DNA of 64,000 nt, taken from positions 248,001 through 312,000 of the forward strand of contig NZ_RCTZ02000001.1 in the NCBI RefSeq assembly GCF_003667315.2, written 5' to 3'. Both the position numbers and the translations under genes were made by a program. The notes under the pieces are model-generated. The model saw only the letters and a list, made by a program, of their open reading frames with translations, made no database searches and was not told the origin of the DNA. The DNA is from Tropicibacter alexandrii (GTDB lineage: Bacteria; Pseudomonadota; Alphaproteobacteria; Rhodobacterales; Rhodobacteraceae). Shown one piece after another: positions 46,359 through 55,187 of the stretch. Position 1 is the first letter of the stretch, and each line of letters begins with the position of its first letter.

Positions 46359-47054
46359 TTACTCCGCCCAGTGTATATAGGCCTCGTCGAGCACCGCGTT
46401 GATCGGCGCCTCTTCGACGGGCAATCCCTTTGCGCCTTCCAAAGCCGCGCGTTTCTCGGCGCCAAAGATCAGCACATGTTTGCGTAGCGCCCCGTCAAGC
46501 ACAGGCGCGCTGAGCGTGATCCGCGGCTCGGGCGCGCCCGAGGCGCGCATCGGCAGCAGCGTCGGCGCGTCATGGGCCAAGGCGTCGGTCAGCCGGTCAG
46601 CGCCGGGAAACAGCGAGGCCGTGTGCCTGTCCGCCCCCATGCCCAGCAACAGCACCGCCAGCGGCAAGACCGCCTCGATGGGCTTTGCCAGTTCGGCAAG
46701 GGCATCGTCGGGTTCGGGATGCGGGGCGTACAGGGGCAGATATCGGGCCTTTGCCGCACGATCGACCAATAGTCGCTGCCGCAGAAGGCGCGTATTGGAC
46801 CGCTCATGATCCTCCGGCACCCAGCGTTCGTCATTCAGCAGCACATCGACCCGCTCCCAGTCCAAATCCGCCGCGCAGAGCGTGTCAAAGACCGGCCCCG
46901 GGGAGGTTCCCCCCGGTACCGACAATGCCACCCGGTCCTCGTGCTTCAACGCGGCGCGCAGATCGCTGGCCAAGCGGTCGGCCAAGTGCATCGCCAGCAT
47001 CTCGCGATCGGGGTATTCGATGAACTCGTAGGTCAAGCCTTGATCTCCCGCCAT
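46359..47054 (-). CDS. pgl: 6-Phosphogluconolactonase
   Basis: This 231-residue enzyme hydrolyses 6-phosphogluconolactone. The pattern is [37 protein letters not shown] and [20 protein letters not shown]. The start at 47054 lies 22 bases inside the zwf 3' end, so the genes are coupled. The order zwf-pgl-pgi gives the oxidative route from glucose 6-phosphate to 6-phosphogluconate. Confidence 0.95.
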   Translation of the reverse strand: MAGDQGLTYEFIEYPDREMLAMHLADRLASDLRAALKHEDRVALSVPGGTSPGPVFDTLCAADLDWERVDVLLNDERWVPEDHERSNTRLLRQRLLVDRAAKARYLPLYAPHPEPDDALAELAKPIEAVLPLAVLLLGMGADRHTASLFPGADRLTDALAHDAPTLLPMRASGAPEPRITLSAPVLDGALRKHVLIFGAEKRAALEGAKGLPVEEAPINAVLDEAYIHWAE

Positions 47055-48484
47055 TTTCGGCCCTGCCGGTGCAGCATCATCGCCGCATCTTCCGGGCCGT
47101 TCGACCCGGCCTCGTAGGGTTTGGGCACGTCACCGCGCTGCTGCCAGCCCTCGATGATCGGATCGGTCCAGGCCCAGGCGGCCTCGACCTCGTCACCGCG
47201 CATGAACAGCGTCTGGTTGCCCCGGATCACGTCCATGATGAGGCGTTCATAGGCATCGGGCACCTCTTCGGCGTCCGGGCCCAGCGCCTCGGCAAAGCTC
47301 ATGTCGAGCGGCACATCAACCAGACGCATGCCCCCCGGTCCCGGTTCCTTGATCGTGACCTTCAGCGTCATGCCCTCGTTGGGTTGCAGGCGGATCGCCA
47401 GCACGTTGGCATGCTTGCCCGCCTCCGGGCCAAAGATCGAATGCGGCGCATCCTTGAAGATCACCGCGATTTCCGACGACCGCGCCTTCAGCGCCTTGCC
47501 GGTGCGAAGGTAAAACGGCGTTCCCGCCCAGCGCCAGTTCGACACGTTCACCTTCATCGCGACAAAGCTTTCGGTGGTCGAGCGCGGATCGCCCACATGC
47601 GCGCGGTAGCCAGGCTGGTTGTCATCCGCCGCGTATTGCCCGCGCACGATATGATGCCAATCCACCGGGTCGAGCGCGCGGATGACCTTGAGCTTTTCGT
47701 CGCGCACCGCGTCCGGTTCGAACCGCGCGGGGGGTTCCATCGCGATCAGGCACAACAGCTGCATCAGGTGGTTCTGCACCATGTCCCGCATCGCGCCGGA
47801 CGTGTCGTAGTACCCCCCACGTCCGGACACATCCACCGTTTCCGCCACGGTGATCTGAATGTGATCGACATATTGTGCATTCCACAGCGGCTCGAACAGC
47901 ATGTTGCCAAAGCGCACGGCCATCAGGTTCTGGACCGTTTCCTTGCCCAGATAGTGGTCGATGCGGTAAATCTGCGTTTCGTCGAAATGCCGCGCCAGGG
48001 TGGCGTTCAGCGCACGCGCGCTCTCCAGATCCTTGCCAAAGGGCTTTTCGACCACCACGCGGCTGTCATCATCGGCCAAGCCGAAGCTCCGCAACCGCTC
48101 GGCGATGTCCCCGAACAGTGCAGGCGCGACCGAGAAATAGAACGCCCGCACACGCCCCGCGCGCAGCCGCCCCTTCAGCGCCTCCCAGCCGCCCGAGCCC
48201 TTGGCATCCACCGCCTCGTAGCTCACCCGTTCCAGGAATTGCTCCAGCATCTCCTCGGCCGCCTGTCCGCCGCCGAATTCCACAACCGCCTCGCGGACCA
48301 TGTCGCGAAAGCCCGCATCGTCCATCTCAGACCGGGCCGCGCCAATGATCTGGGCCTCTTCGGGCATCTGCCCCGAACAAAAGCGCCGGAACAGGCCGGG
48401 CAGGATCTTGCGCCGGGCCAGATCGCCCGTGCCGCCAAAGATTACCAGATCGAATGGGTCCACCGGAATGACGCGAGAAACCAT
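47033..48484 (-). CDS. zwf: Glucose-6-phosphate 1-dehydrogenase
   Basis: This 483-residue NAD(P)-dependent enzyme oxidises glucose 6-phosphate. The coenzyme loop FDLVIFGGTGDLARRKILPG, the substrate/active site RIDHYLGKETVQNLMAVRF and VVEKPFGKDL are clear. The frame is open to 48502, but the ATG at 48484 (MVSRVIPVDPFD) is the family start. A perfect palindrome 22 bases upstream suggests control of the whole zwf-pgl-pgi operon by a LacI-type regulator. Confidence 0.97.
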   Translation of the reverse strand: MVSRVIPVDPFDLVIFGGTGDLARRKILPGLFRRFCSGQMPEEAQIIGAARSEMDDAGFRDMVREAVVEFGGGQAAEEMLEQFLERVSYEAVDAKGSGGWEALKGRLRAGRVRAFYFSVAPALFGDIAERLRSFGLADDDSRVVVEKPFGKDLESARALNATLARHFDETQIYRIDHYLGKETVQNLMAVRFGNMLFEPLWNAQYVDHIQITVAETVDVSGRGGYYDTSGAMRDMVQNHLMQLLCLIAMEPPARFEPDAVRDEKLKVIRALDPVDWHHIVRGQYAADDNQPGYRAHVGDPRSTTESFVAMKVNVSNWRWAGTPFYLRTGKALKARSSEIAVIFKDAPHSIFGPEAGKHANVLAIRLQPNEGMTLKVTIKEPGPGGMRLVDVPLDMSFAEALGPDAEEVPDAYERLIMDVIRGNQTLFMRGDEVEAAWAWTDPIIEGWQQRGDVPKPYEAGSNGPEDAAMMLHRQGRKWREIKA

Positions 48485-48505
48485 TGGGCACCTGCCTTTC
48501 ATAGG

Positions 48506-48523
48506 GTCGTTAGCGCTAACGAC
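48506..48523. promoter_or_regulatory. Perfect 18-base palindrome upstream of zwf, LacI-family operator type
   Basis: GTCGTTAGCGCTAACGAC is self-complementary throughout. The centre TTAGCGCTAA with a CG at the axis is characteristic of LacI-family operators for sugar genes in proteobacteria. It is 22 bases before the zwf ATG and 222 bases before the divergent nucleoside hydrolase gene, so zwf-pgl-pgi is the likely target. The regulator gene is not in the window. Confidence 0.75.
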
Positions 48524-48745
48524 GTCCGCTTAACCCATAACTGGCACAGAGTCTAACACCCAATTCATGCATCACAATGGCAGGGCGGAAATTCTTTGGC
48601 CACGCTTGCGCATGCCATGCCGGTCGGCCCCCTGCCCGACGCGCAGCGCACCCCTGACAGGCAGCCTGTTGCCGACCGGCCCGGCGATGCCGCTTGATCC
48701 CTGCCGCATGACATGCAACCAACTCGCCAGCCAAGGGAGAGCGCC

Positions 48746-49687
48746 ATGACCGCACGCAAGATCATCATCGATACCGATCCGGGCCAGGACGACGCCGTTG
48801 CGATCCTCCTTGCCCTCGCCTCGCCCGAGGATCTCGACGTGCTGGGCCTGACCTGTGTCGCCGGCAACGTGCCGCTCGATCTGACCACCCGCAACGCCCG
48901 CATCGTCTGCGAACTGGCGGGCAAGCCCGACACCCGCGTCTTTGCGGGCTGCGACGCCCCCTTGCAGCGCAAGTTGATCACAGCCGAGCATGTGCACGGC
49001 AAGACCGGCCTCGACGGTCCGGTGCTGCCCGAACCGACCATGCCATTGCAGGACCAGCACGCGGTCGATTTCATCATCGACACCCTGCGCAGCGAACCCG
49101 AGGGCACGATCACGCTTTGCCCGCTCGGCCCGCTGACCAACATCGCCACCGCCCTGCAACGCGCCCCCGACATCGGCGCGCGCGTGCAGGAAATCGTCCT
49201 GATGGGCGGCGCCTATTTTGAGGTGGGCAACATCACCCCCACCGCCGAGTTCAACATCTATGTCGATCCCGAAGCCGCTGACATCGTGTTCAAATCCGGC
49301 ATCGCGATCACTGTCCTGCCGCTCGACGTCACCCATCAGGCGCTGGTCACCAGCGCCCGCAACGACGCGTTCCGCGCGCTCGGCACAAAGGTCGGCACCG
49401 CCGTCGCGCAGATGACCGACTTCTTCGAGCGGTTCGATATCGAGAAATACGGCAGTCAGGGCGCGCCTCTGCACGATCCCTGCGTCACCGCCTACCTGAT
49501 CGCGCCGCACCTCTTCTCCGGTCGCTTCATCAATGTCGAGATCGAGACCCAGTCCCCCCTGACGCTGGGCATGACCGTCGCCGACTGGTGGCGCGTCACG
49601 GATCGCAAACCCAACGCCACGTTTATCCGCGAGATCGACGCAGACCACTTCTTTGCCCTGCTGACCGAACGCCTCGCACGTCTCTAG
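48746..49687 (+). CDS. Inosine/uridine-preferring nucleoside hydrolase family protein
   Basis: This 313-residue enzyme cleaves ribonucleosides to base and ribose. The calcium-binding aspartate cluster is DTDPGQDDAVAILLAL (D9, D11, D15, D16), followed by GLTCVAGNVPLD and MGGAYFEVGNITPTAEFNIY. Substrate preference cannot be read from the sequence. GGGAGA precedes the ATG at 48746. An acetyltransferase gene follows at 63 bases. Confidence 0.94.
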   Translation: MTARKIIIDTDPGQDDAVAILLALASPEDLDVLGLTCVAGNVPLDLTTRNARIVCELAGKPDTRVFAGCDAPLQRKLITAEHVHGKTGLDGPVLPEPTMPLQDQHAVDFIIDTLRSEPEGTITLCPLGPLTNIATALQRAPDIGARVQEIVLMGGAYFEVGNITPTAEFNIYVDPEAADIVFKSGIAITVLPLDVTHQALVTSARNDAFRALGTKVGTAVAQMTDFFERFDIEKYGSQGAPLHDPCVTAYLIAPHLFSGRFINVEIETQSPLTLGMTVADWWRVTDRKPNATFIREIDADHFFALLTERLARL

Positions 49688-49750
49688 ACGCATCAGACCG
49701 CAGCGCGGGGCCCCGTGCGCCCCGCGCCCCTCCGACAAAAGGCCAGACCC

Positions 49751-50197
49751 ATGAAAGCGCTTCACCTTGCCGGCCCGGACGATGCCGGCAAACTGCTGGC
49801 CCTCGTCGCCGGTTTCCACGCCGAGCAGGGCTTCGACACCGACGACGCCCACCGCGAGGGTGCCATCCTGCCGCTGCTCGACGGCTCGCCCCACGGGGCG
49901 ATCTGGCTGATCGGGCCACGACGCGCGCCGGTGGGCTATATCGCCGTGACCTTCGGCTGGTCGATCGAGTTCGGCGGGCTGGACGCCATCGTCGACGAGC
50001 TCTACATCCGCCCCGCCGTGCGCAACCGCGGCATGGGCTCCGAGGCGCTGTCGGGCATCTGCAAGGCGCTCAAGGATGCAGGCGTCAAGGCGCTGCACCT
50101 CGAAGTCGACGCCTCGGACGAGGCCACACAGCGCCTTTATGCCCGCGCCAAGTTCCGCCTGCGCGAAAGTTACCACTATATGTCGCGCGTGCTTTAA
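49751..50197 (+). CDS. GNAT family N-acetyltransferase
   Basis: This 148-residue protein has the GNAT fold, with acetyl-CoA-binding motif A in ELYIRPAVRNRGMGSEAL, a preceding strand PVGYIAVTFGWSIEFGG and the later LHLEVDASDEATQRLYARAKF segment. The substrate is unknown. It may be co-transcribed with the nucleoside hydrolase. Its stop overlaps the convergent pirin gene by four bases. Confidence 0.9.
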   Translation: MKALHLAGPDDAGKLLALVAGFHAEQGFDTDDAHREGAILPLLDGSPHGAIWLIGPRRAPVGYIAVTFGWSIEFGGLDAIVDELYIRPAVRNRGMGSEALSGICKALKDAGVKALHLEVDASDEATQRLYARAKFRLRESYHYMSRVL

Positions 50198-51129
50198 TCG
50201 GGGAGCGGGATGAACTCCGCATCATCCCCCGGCGGCAGGTGAAACCGGCCAGAGGCCCAATCGCCCTTGCGCCACGCTTCCTTCGCCTCCTCGATGCGCT
50301 CCTGCGAAGAGGCGACGAAGTTCCACCAGATATAGCGCGACCCTTCCAGCGTCTCGCCCCCCAGCAGCATCACCCGCGCACCTTGCGGCCCGGCCTTCAG
50401 GCTGACCCGGTCGCCGGGCCGGAACACCATCATCTGCCCCGCCTCGAAGACCTGCCCCGCCTGCGCGACCGAGCCTTCGGCCACGTAGACGCCGCGATCC
50501 TCGTGATCGTCGGGCAAGGGGATCGCCGCCCCCGGCTGCAAGACGGCGTCGGCATAGAACATCTCCGACGCGGTCTCGACCGGCGCGCGTTCGCCATAGG
50601 CAGAGCCGAGGATCAGCCGAACCTCCTTGCCCTCGCCTTGCAGGAACGGCAGGTCCTCCGCCGCCGCATGCTGGAACAGGGGCGCGCGGTCTTCGTGATC
50701 CTTGGGCAAGGCAACCCATGTTTGGATGCCGAAGAACGGCATCGGGTCGCGCTGCGTCGCATCATCGGTGCGCTCCGAATGGGTGATGCCATGGCCCGCG
50801 ACCATCCAGTTCACCGCGCCCGGCTCGATCCACGCATCAGTGCCCAGACCGTCGCGATGATGCATCCGGCCGCGATACAGGTAGGAAATCGTGGCCAGCC
50901 CGATATGCGGATGCGGGCGCACGTCCAGCCCCCGGCTCGGCAACAGCTCTGCCGGTCCCATCTGGTCGAAAAAGATGAACGGACCCACCATCTGCCGACG
51001 CGGCGCGGGCAAGGCACGGCGCACCTCGAAATTCCCGAGATCGCGGGCGCGCGGGATGATCAGCGTGTCGATCGCGTCCACCTCGTCGCCCGTCGGGCAA
51101 TGCGGGTCCAAAGCGGGGTTCCAGCTCAT
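50194..51129 (-). CDS. Pirin family protein
   Basis: This 311-residue bicupin has the pirin signature DVRPHPHIGLATISYLYRG followed by HRDGLGTDAWIEPGAVNWMV and GHGITHSER, which carry the metal-binding histidines and glutamate. The C-terminal cupin (about 175-290) includes AEGSVAQAGQVFEAGQMMVF. Pirins can act as quercetinase-type dioxygenases or as redox-linked regulators; the role here is open. It stands alone, divergent from selO by 126 bases. Confidence 0.93.
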   Translation of the reverse strand: MSWNPALDPHCPTGDEVDAIDTLIIPRARDLGNFEVRRALPAPRRQMVGPFIFFDQMGPAELLPSRGLDVRPHPHIGLATISYLYRGRMHHRDGLGTDAWIEPGAVNWMVAGHGITHSERTDDATQRDPMPFFGIQTWVALPKDHEDRAPLFQHAAAEDLPFLQGEGKEVRLILGSAYGERAPVETASEMFYADAVLQPGAAIPLPDDHEDRGVYVAEGSVAQAGQVFEAGQMMVFRPGDRVSLKAGPQGARVMLLGGETLEGSRYIWWNFVASSQERIEEAKEAWRKGDWASGRFHLPPGDDAEFIPLPD

Positions 51130-51255
51130 GGCGTTTCTCCTCTGGTCTCACCTGCCTGCAATCTAGCGCAGCCGCCGCCAAGACCTATTGGGCATTCGCG
51201 CGCGGAGCCTGTGCGCAACGCTTCCCTTTGCGCGCAGAACGCTTATCTAGGGGGC

Positions 51256-52671
51256 ATGACCCAGCAGCATATCCCCTTCGACAACAGCTATGCCCGCCTT
51301 CCCGAGGGCCTGTTTCACCGCCAATCCGCCACCCCGGTCAAGGCCCCGAGCCTGATCGCGTGGAACGCGCCGCTGGCCGCCGAGCTTGGCATCACCGGCG
51401 ATCCCGATCCGATGGTCTATGCCGGGAACGCCACGCCCGAGGGCGCCGCGCCCTTGGCCCAGCTCTATGCCGGGCACCAGTTCGGCCAATGGAACCCGCA
51501 GCTCGGCGACGGGCGCGCCCTACTGCTGGGCGAGGTCGTGGACCGCGATGGCCACCGCCGCGACATCCAGCTCAAGGGCTCGGGCCCGACGCCCTATTCG
51601 CGTATGGGCGACGGGCGCGCGGCGCTTGGACCCGTCTTGCGCGAATACGTGGTATCCGAGGCAATGCACGCGCTTGGCATTCCGACGACCCGCGCGCTGG
51701 CCGCCGTGCGCAGCGGCGAAGAGGTCATCCGCGAGCGCCCCCTGCCCGGCGCGGTGCTGACCCGGGTGGCGTCGAGCCATATCCGCGTCGGCACCTTTCA
51801 GGTGCTGGCCGCGCGCCAGCAGGACGAGGCCCTGTCCGCCCTGTACGCGCATACGGTCGACCGCCACTATCCCGATGTCAAAGACCCGGTCGACCTGCTG
51901 GCCCGCGTCACCGAACGTCAAGCCGAGCTGGTCGCGCAGTGGCTGTCCGTCGGCTTCATCCATGGCGTGATGAACACCGACAATTGCGCGCTGTCGGGCG
52001 AGACCATCGACTATGGCCCCTGTGCTTTCATGGACCAATACAACCCCGAAATGGTGTTCTCCTCGATCGACCGGCGCGGGCGCTACGCCTATGCGGCGCA
52101 GGCCGATGTGATCGTCTGGAACATGGCGCAACTGGCCACCGCCCTTGTGCCGCTGCTGCCTGACACCGATGCCGCGATCAAGGCCATGACGGAAGTCGTG
52201 CACGGCATGGGCGACCTGCTGCGCGCGGCTTGGCTGAAACGCTTTTGTGCCAAGATCGGCATTGCCGAGCCCCGTGCCGAGGATGCCGCCCTGATCGGCG
52301 AGCTGATGCAGTTGATGGACGCAGGACAGGCGGATTTCACCAATACCTTCCGTGCCTTGGGACGCGGCGATGCCCGCGACCAGTTCACCGACCGCGCCGC
52401 GTTCGATGCGTGGGAGAGCCGGTGGAAGACCCGGCTGGAGCAGGAAACGCACGACCCGGCGGCGTTGATGCTGACGGTCAACCCGGCGATCATCCCGCGC
52501 AATCACCGGATCGAACAGATGATCGCCGCCGCCGAACAGGGGGACGATACGCTGTTTCATCGCTTGAACGCCGCGCTGGCCAATCCCTTCGACGCCCCCG
52601 ATGCGGATGAGGATCTGCGCCGTCCGCCCTTGCCCGATGAACGCGTCCGCGCGACCTTTTGCGGAACCTGA
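51256..52671 (+). CDS. selO: Protein adenylyltransferase SelO (YdiU/UPF0061 family)
   Basis: This 471-residue pseudokinase-fold enzyme transfers AMP to proteins and is linked to oxidative stress. Hallmarks are YAGHQFGQWNPQLGDGRALL, LKGSGPTPYSRMGDGRAALG, FIHGVMNTDNCALSGETIDY and GPCAFMDQYNPEMVFSSID. A cysteine lies third from the C terminus (ATFCGT), at the place of selenocysteine in eukaryotic SelO. The long open frame upstream to 49588 is antisense to pirin. The ATG at 51256 follows AGGGGGC and is the family start. Confidence 0.95.
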   Translation: MTQQHIPFDNSYARLPEGLFHRQSATPVKAPSLIAWNAPLAAELGITGDPDPMVYAGNATPEGAAPLAQLYAGHQFGQWNPQLGDGRALLLGEVVDRDGHRRDIQLKGSGPTPYSRMGDGRAALGPVLREYVVSEAMHALGIPTTRALAAVRSGEEVIRERPLPGAVLTRVASSHIRVGTFQVLAARQQDEALSALYAHTVDRHYPDVKDPVDLLARVTERQAELVAQWLSVGFIHGVMNTDNCALSGETIDYGPCAFMDQYNPEMVFSSIDRRGRYAYAAQADVIVWNMAQLATALVPLLPDTDAAIKAMTEVVHGMGDLLRAAWLKRFCAKIGIAEPRAEDAALIGELMQLMDAGQADFTNTFRALGRGDARDQFTDRAAFDAWESRWKTRLEQETHDPAALMLTVNPAIIPRNHRIEQMIAAAEQGDDTLFHRLNAALANPFDAPDADEDLRRPPLPDERVRATFCGT

Positions 52672-52672
52672 G

Positions 52673-52698
52673 GTAGGATGGGTCGGGACCCATCCTAC
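52673..52698. repeat. Palindromic intergenic repeat, copy 2
   Basis: GTAGGATGGGTC-GG-GACCCATCCTAC has perfect 12-base arms, directly after the selO stop and before the convergent EamA gene. It matches the palindrome at 23313-23334 apart from the two-base centre. Confidence 0.8.
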
Positions 52699-52706
52699 TT
52701 TGTCTT

Positions 52707-53615
52707 TCATCCCGCCTCGACGGGCACGGGCCGCTTCCGGCGCTTGTTGATCAGCACGATCCCGACCGCGACCAGCGCGAGCGCGCCGAGGAAACCGGGG
52801 CCCACCGGTTCGCCGAACACCGCCCAGCCAAAGCCCACCGCCAGCACCGGTGACAGAAACGAGAACGACGCAATATCCGAGGCGGGGTAGATCGACATCA
52901 GCCGCAGCCAATACAGAAAGCCCAGCGACGCCACGAGCACCACCTGATAGCCCATCCCGACCCAATGGATCAGCTCCGGTGCGCGCCACAGGTCCCCGAA
53001 CAAGGGGGCAACCGCGCTCAGCACCACCGCGCTGACGCCCAACTGCCAGAACAGCTGGCTCTCGGCAGGCAGGTCCGACACCTTGGTCAGGCGCACGGTC
53101 AGCGCGATGCCGCCCCATGACAATGCCCCCAGCAGCGCCAACGCATCGCCGCGCAGGTCACCCGCGCCACGGCTGTCAGGGTCGGCCAACGCCCAGACCA
53201 CCCCTGCCATCGCCAGCACCAGCCCCAGCACGCGCCGTTGCGACAGGCGCTCCCCCGGCAAGGCCACATGCGCCACGATCGCCAGCCAGATCGGCATCGA
53301 ATAGAACAGGATCGAGGCCCGGCTCACGGTCGTCATGTCCAGCGCATTGAAAAGGAAGATGAATTCGACGCTAAACAACAGGCCCAGCATGATCCCCGGC
53401 CAAAATGTGCGCCGCAATCCGGTGATCCGTCGCCCCGTCACCACGCACCACAGCATCAGCACGGCCAGCGCCAGAACCGAACGCAGCCCGGCGCCAAAGA
53501 CCGGCGCCAGCCCGTCATTCGTGACCTTGACCACCACTTGATTGAAGGCCAGCACGGCGGCAAAGGCCACCATGCCGGACGCCCCGGCGAAATCCATGGA
53601 ATCCTTGCGTGTCAT
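52707..53615 (-). CDS. EamA family (DMT) transporter
   Basis: This 302-residue protein has ten hydrophobic segments in two EamA repeats (about 10-140 and 155-290), typical of drug/metabolite transporters such as RhaT/YdcZ-like exporters. Features are FNQVVVKVTNDGLAPVFGAG, SRASILFYSMPIWLAIVAHV and SFLSPVLAVGFGWAVFGEPV. A basic C terminus (INKRRKRPVPVEAG) is cytosolic. The substrate is unknown. It is divergent from the TerB-like gene. Confidence 0.93.
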   Translation of the reverse strand: MTRKDSMDFAGASGMVAFAAVLAFNQVVVKVTNDGLAPVFGAGLRSVLALAVLMLWCVVTGRRITGLRRTFWPGIMLGLLFSVEFIFLFNALDMTTVSRASILFYSMPIWLAIVAHVALPGERLSQRRVLGLVLAMAGVVWALADPDSRGAGDLRGDALALLGALSWGGIALTVRLTKVSDLPAESQLFWQLGVSAVVLSAVAPLFGDLWRAPELIHWVGMGYQVVLVASLGFLYWLRLMSIYPASDIASFSFLSPVLAVGFGWAVFGEPVGPGFLGALALVAVGIVLINKRRKRPVPVEAG

Positions 53616-53723
53616 GCCTTCAAGGACACTGATTTGACCGCGCGGTCAATCCCGGCTTTGCCTTTCCGCACCGGGCGAAACGTGCCACAGTCGGGACAAG
53701 GAACATCAGGGAGGATTGGTATC

Positions 53724-54539
53724 ATGGGACTCATGGGCACTCTGGCAAAGGTCGCCATCGGATATGCCGCCGCACGCGGCGTCGACAAGCTGTCGGGCGG
53801 TCAGGGCCTTGGCGGGCTTCTGGGCGGCGGCGCGCAGGTCAAGGCGTCGGATCCCAACGCGGCGGCGCAGGCACAGATGTTGTCCGGCGGGCAGCCCGGT
53901 GGCGAGGGCAATCCGCTCAAGGGGATGCTCGACATGTTCCAGCAAAACGGCCTTGGCACCATGGGCGCCTCTGCCGCCGGAAACCCGATGACCGGGCTCA
54001 TGGACCAGTTGAAGTCGATGGCCGGCAGCACGGGCGGCAGCGGCTTGCTGTCGCAACTGGGCACCGGGGGCACGGGCATGGCTGGCATGCTGGCCGCGCT
54101 CGGCGGCACGGCGGCAGCCGCACAGGGCAAGGGCACTGCCGGACTGCTCGATGCCTTGAACACGAAACAGACCGCCCCCGGGGCAGAAGAGGCCGCAGGC
54201 CTGATGCTTCGCGCGATGATCATGGCCGCCAAGTCCGACGGTGCAATCGACGAATCCGAAAAGGCCAAGCTGCTGGAGACGGTCGGCCCGGATGCTGACC
54301 CCGAGGACATGGCCTTTGTCCAAGCGCAACTGGCCGCCCCCGTCGACCCCGAGGCGCTGGCCGCCGACACGCCAGAGCCGCAGCGGATGCAGGTCTATTC
54401 CGCCTCTTTGATGACGATCCGCGTGGATACGCAGGCCGAGGCGCAGTATCTCGACAGGCTCGCCAAGGCGCTGAAGATCGACGAACCCACCGTCAACATG
54501 CTGCATGCCCAGATGGGGATCGCGCCGCTTTATGCCTGA
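53724..54539 (+). CDS. TerB-like / DUF533 family protein
   Basis: This 271-residue protein has an N-terminal glycine-, alanine- and methionine-rich region (about 1-140) and a C-terminal helical domain from about 155 (AGLMLRAMIMAAKSDGAIDE, FVQAQLAAPVDPEALAADTP, YLDRLAKALKIDEPTVNML), resembling DUF533/TerB-like proteins such as YebE. The N terminus MGLMGTLAKVAIGYAAARGV is amphipathic and may contact the membrane. GGGAGGA precedes the ATG at 53724. The function is unknown; a tellurite link is by family name only. Confidence 0.83.
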   Translation: MGLMGTLAKVAIGYAAARGVDKLSGGQGLGGLLGGGAQVKASDPNAAAQAQMLSGGQPGGEGNPLKGMLDMFQQNGLGTMGASAAGNPMTGLMDQLKSMAGSTGGSGLLSQLGTGGTGMAGMLAALGGTAAAAQGKGTAGLLDALNTKQTAPGAEEAAGLMLRAMIMAAKSDGAIDESEKAKLLETVGPDADPEDMAFVQAQLAAPVDPEALAADTPEPQRMQVYSASLMTIRVDTQAEAQYLDRLAKALKIDEPTVNMLHAQMGIAPLYA

Positions 54540-54607
54540 CCTTCAGGCGAGGCTTGGCCCCGCGGCCATCCTCGCCTAAAACACCCCGACGACAGCCGGG
54601 TAAGACC

Positions 54608-55030
54608 ATGACCGAAACGATTTCAGACCGCGCCGCCGCCGCCGGATTGCGCATGACCGGCCAGCGCCGCACGATCACGCAGGTCCTCGAGGATTCGACC
54701 GATCATCCCGATGCCGAGGAACTGCACGCCCGCGCCGTCGCGCGCGATCCCGGCATCTCGATCGCGACCGTCTATCGCACGGTCAAGCTTTTGGAAGAGA
54801 ACGGTATTCTCGACAAGGTCGACTTTGGCGACGGGCGCGCGCGTTATGAAGATGCCGAACGCGCCCATCATGACCACCTGATCGACGTGACCACCGGCAA
54901 GGTCATCGAATTCTTCGACCCCGAGATCGAAGCCTTGCAGGAAAAGATCGCGCGGAAGCTGGGGTATCGGTTGCAGGGGCACCGGATGGAGCTTTACGGG
55001 GTTCCCATCCCCTCAAACGACGACGAGTGA
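54608..55030 (+). CDS. Fur-family regulator, probably manganese/iron responsive Mur
   Basis: This 140-residue Fur-family protein has a winged helix (AAGLRMTGQRRTITQVLEDS; ISIATVYRTVKLLEENGILD) and a metal-binding dimer domain with HHDHLIDVTTGKVIEF and HRMELYGVPI. The CxxC structural zinc motif of E. coli Fur is absent: Asp replaces the first Cys after HDHLI. That matches alphaproteobacterial Fur/Mur, which sense Mn(II) or iron, rather than Irr or Zur. It stands alone after the TerB-like gene. Confidence 0.88.
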   Translation: MTETISDRAAAAGLRMTGQRRTITQVLEDSTDHPDAEELHARAVARDPGISIATVYRTVKLLEENGILDKVDFGDGRARYEDAERAHHDHLIDVTTGKVIEFFDPEIEALQEKIARKLGYRLQGHRMELYGVPIPSNDDE

Positions 55031-55187
55031 TCCGACCGTCTGGAACGAGGGGCCAGCCCCTCGTGCTCCCCGCGGTATTTGTCGCCAGAAGAAGCCAGGA
55101 CGGGTGCTAACGGGTCCCTGCCCGGTTTCTTGGGGCCGCGATGCCATGGCGAGGGCCTCGCAAGACCGTTCGCCACCGGGACCCGGT

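Noticed and set aside
49588-51255. Upstream extension of the selO frame to a 1027-residue protein
   Set aside because: The extension runs antisense to the pirin gene and across the nucleoside hydrolase and GNAT genes in the wrong frame. The SelO family start is at 51256.
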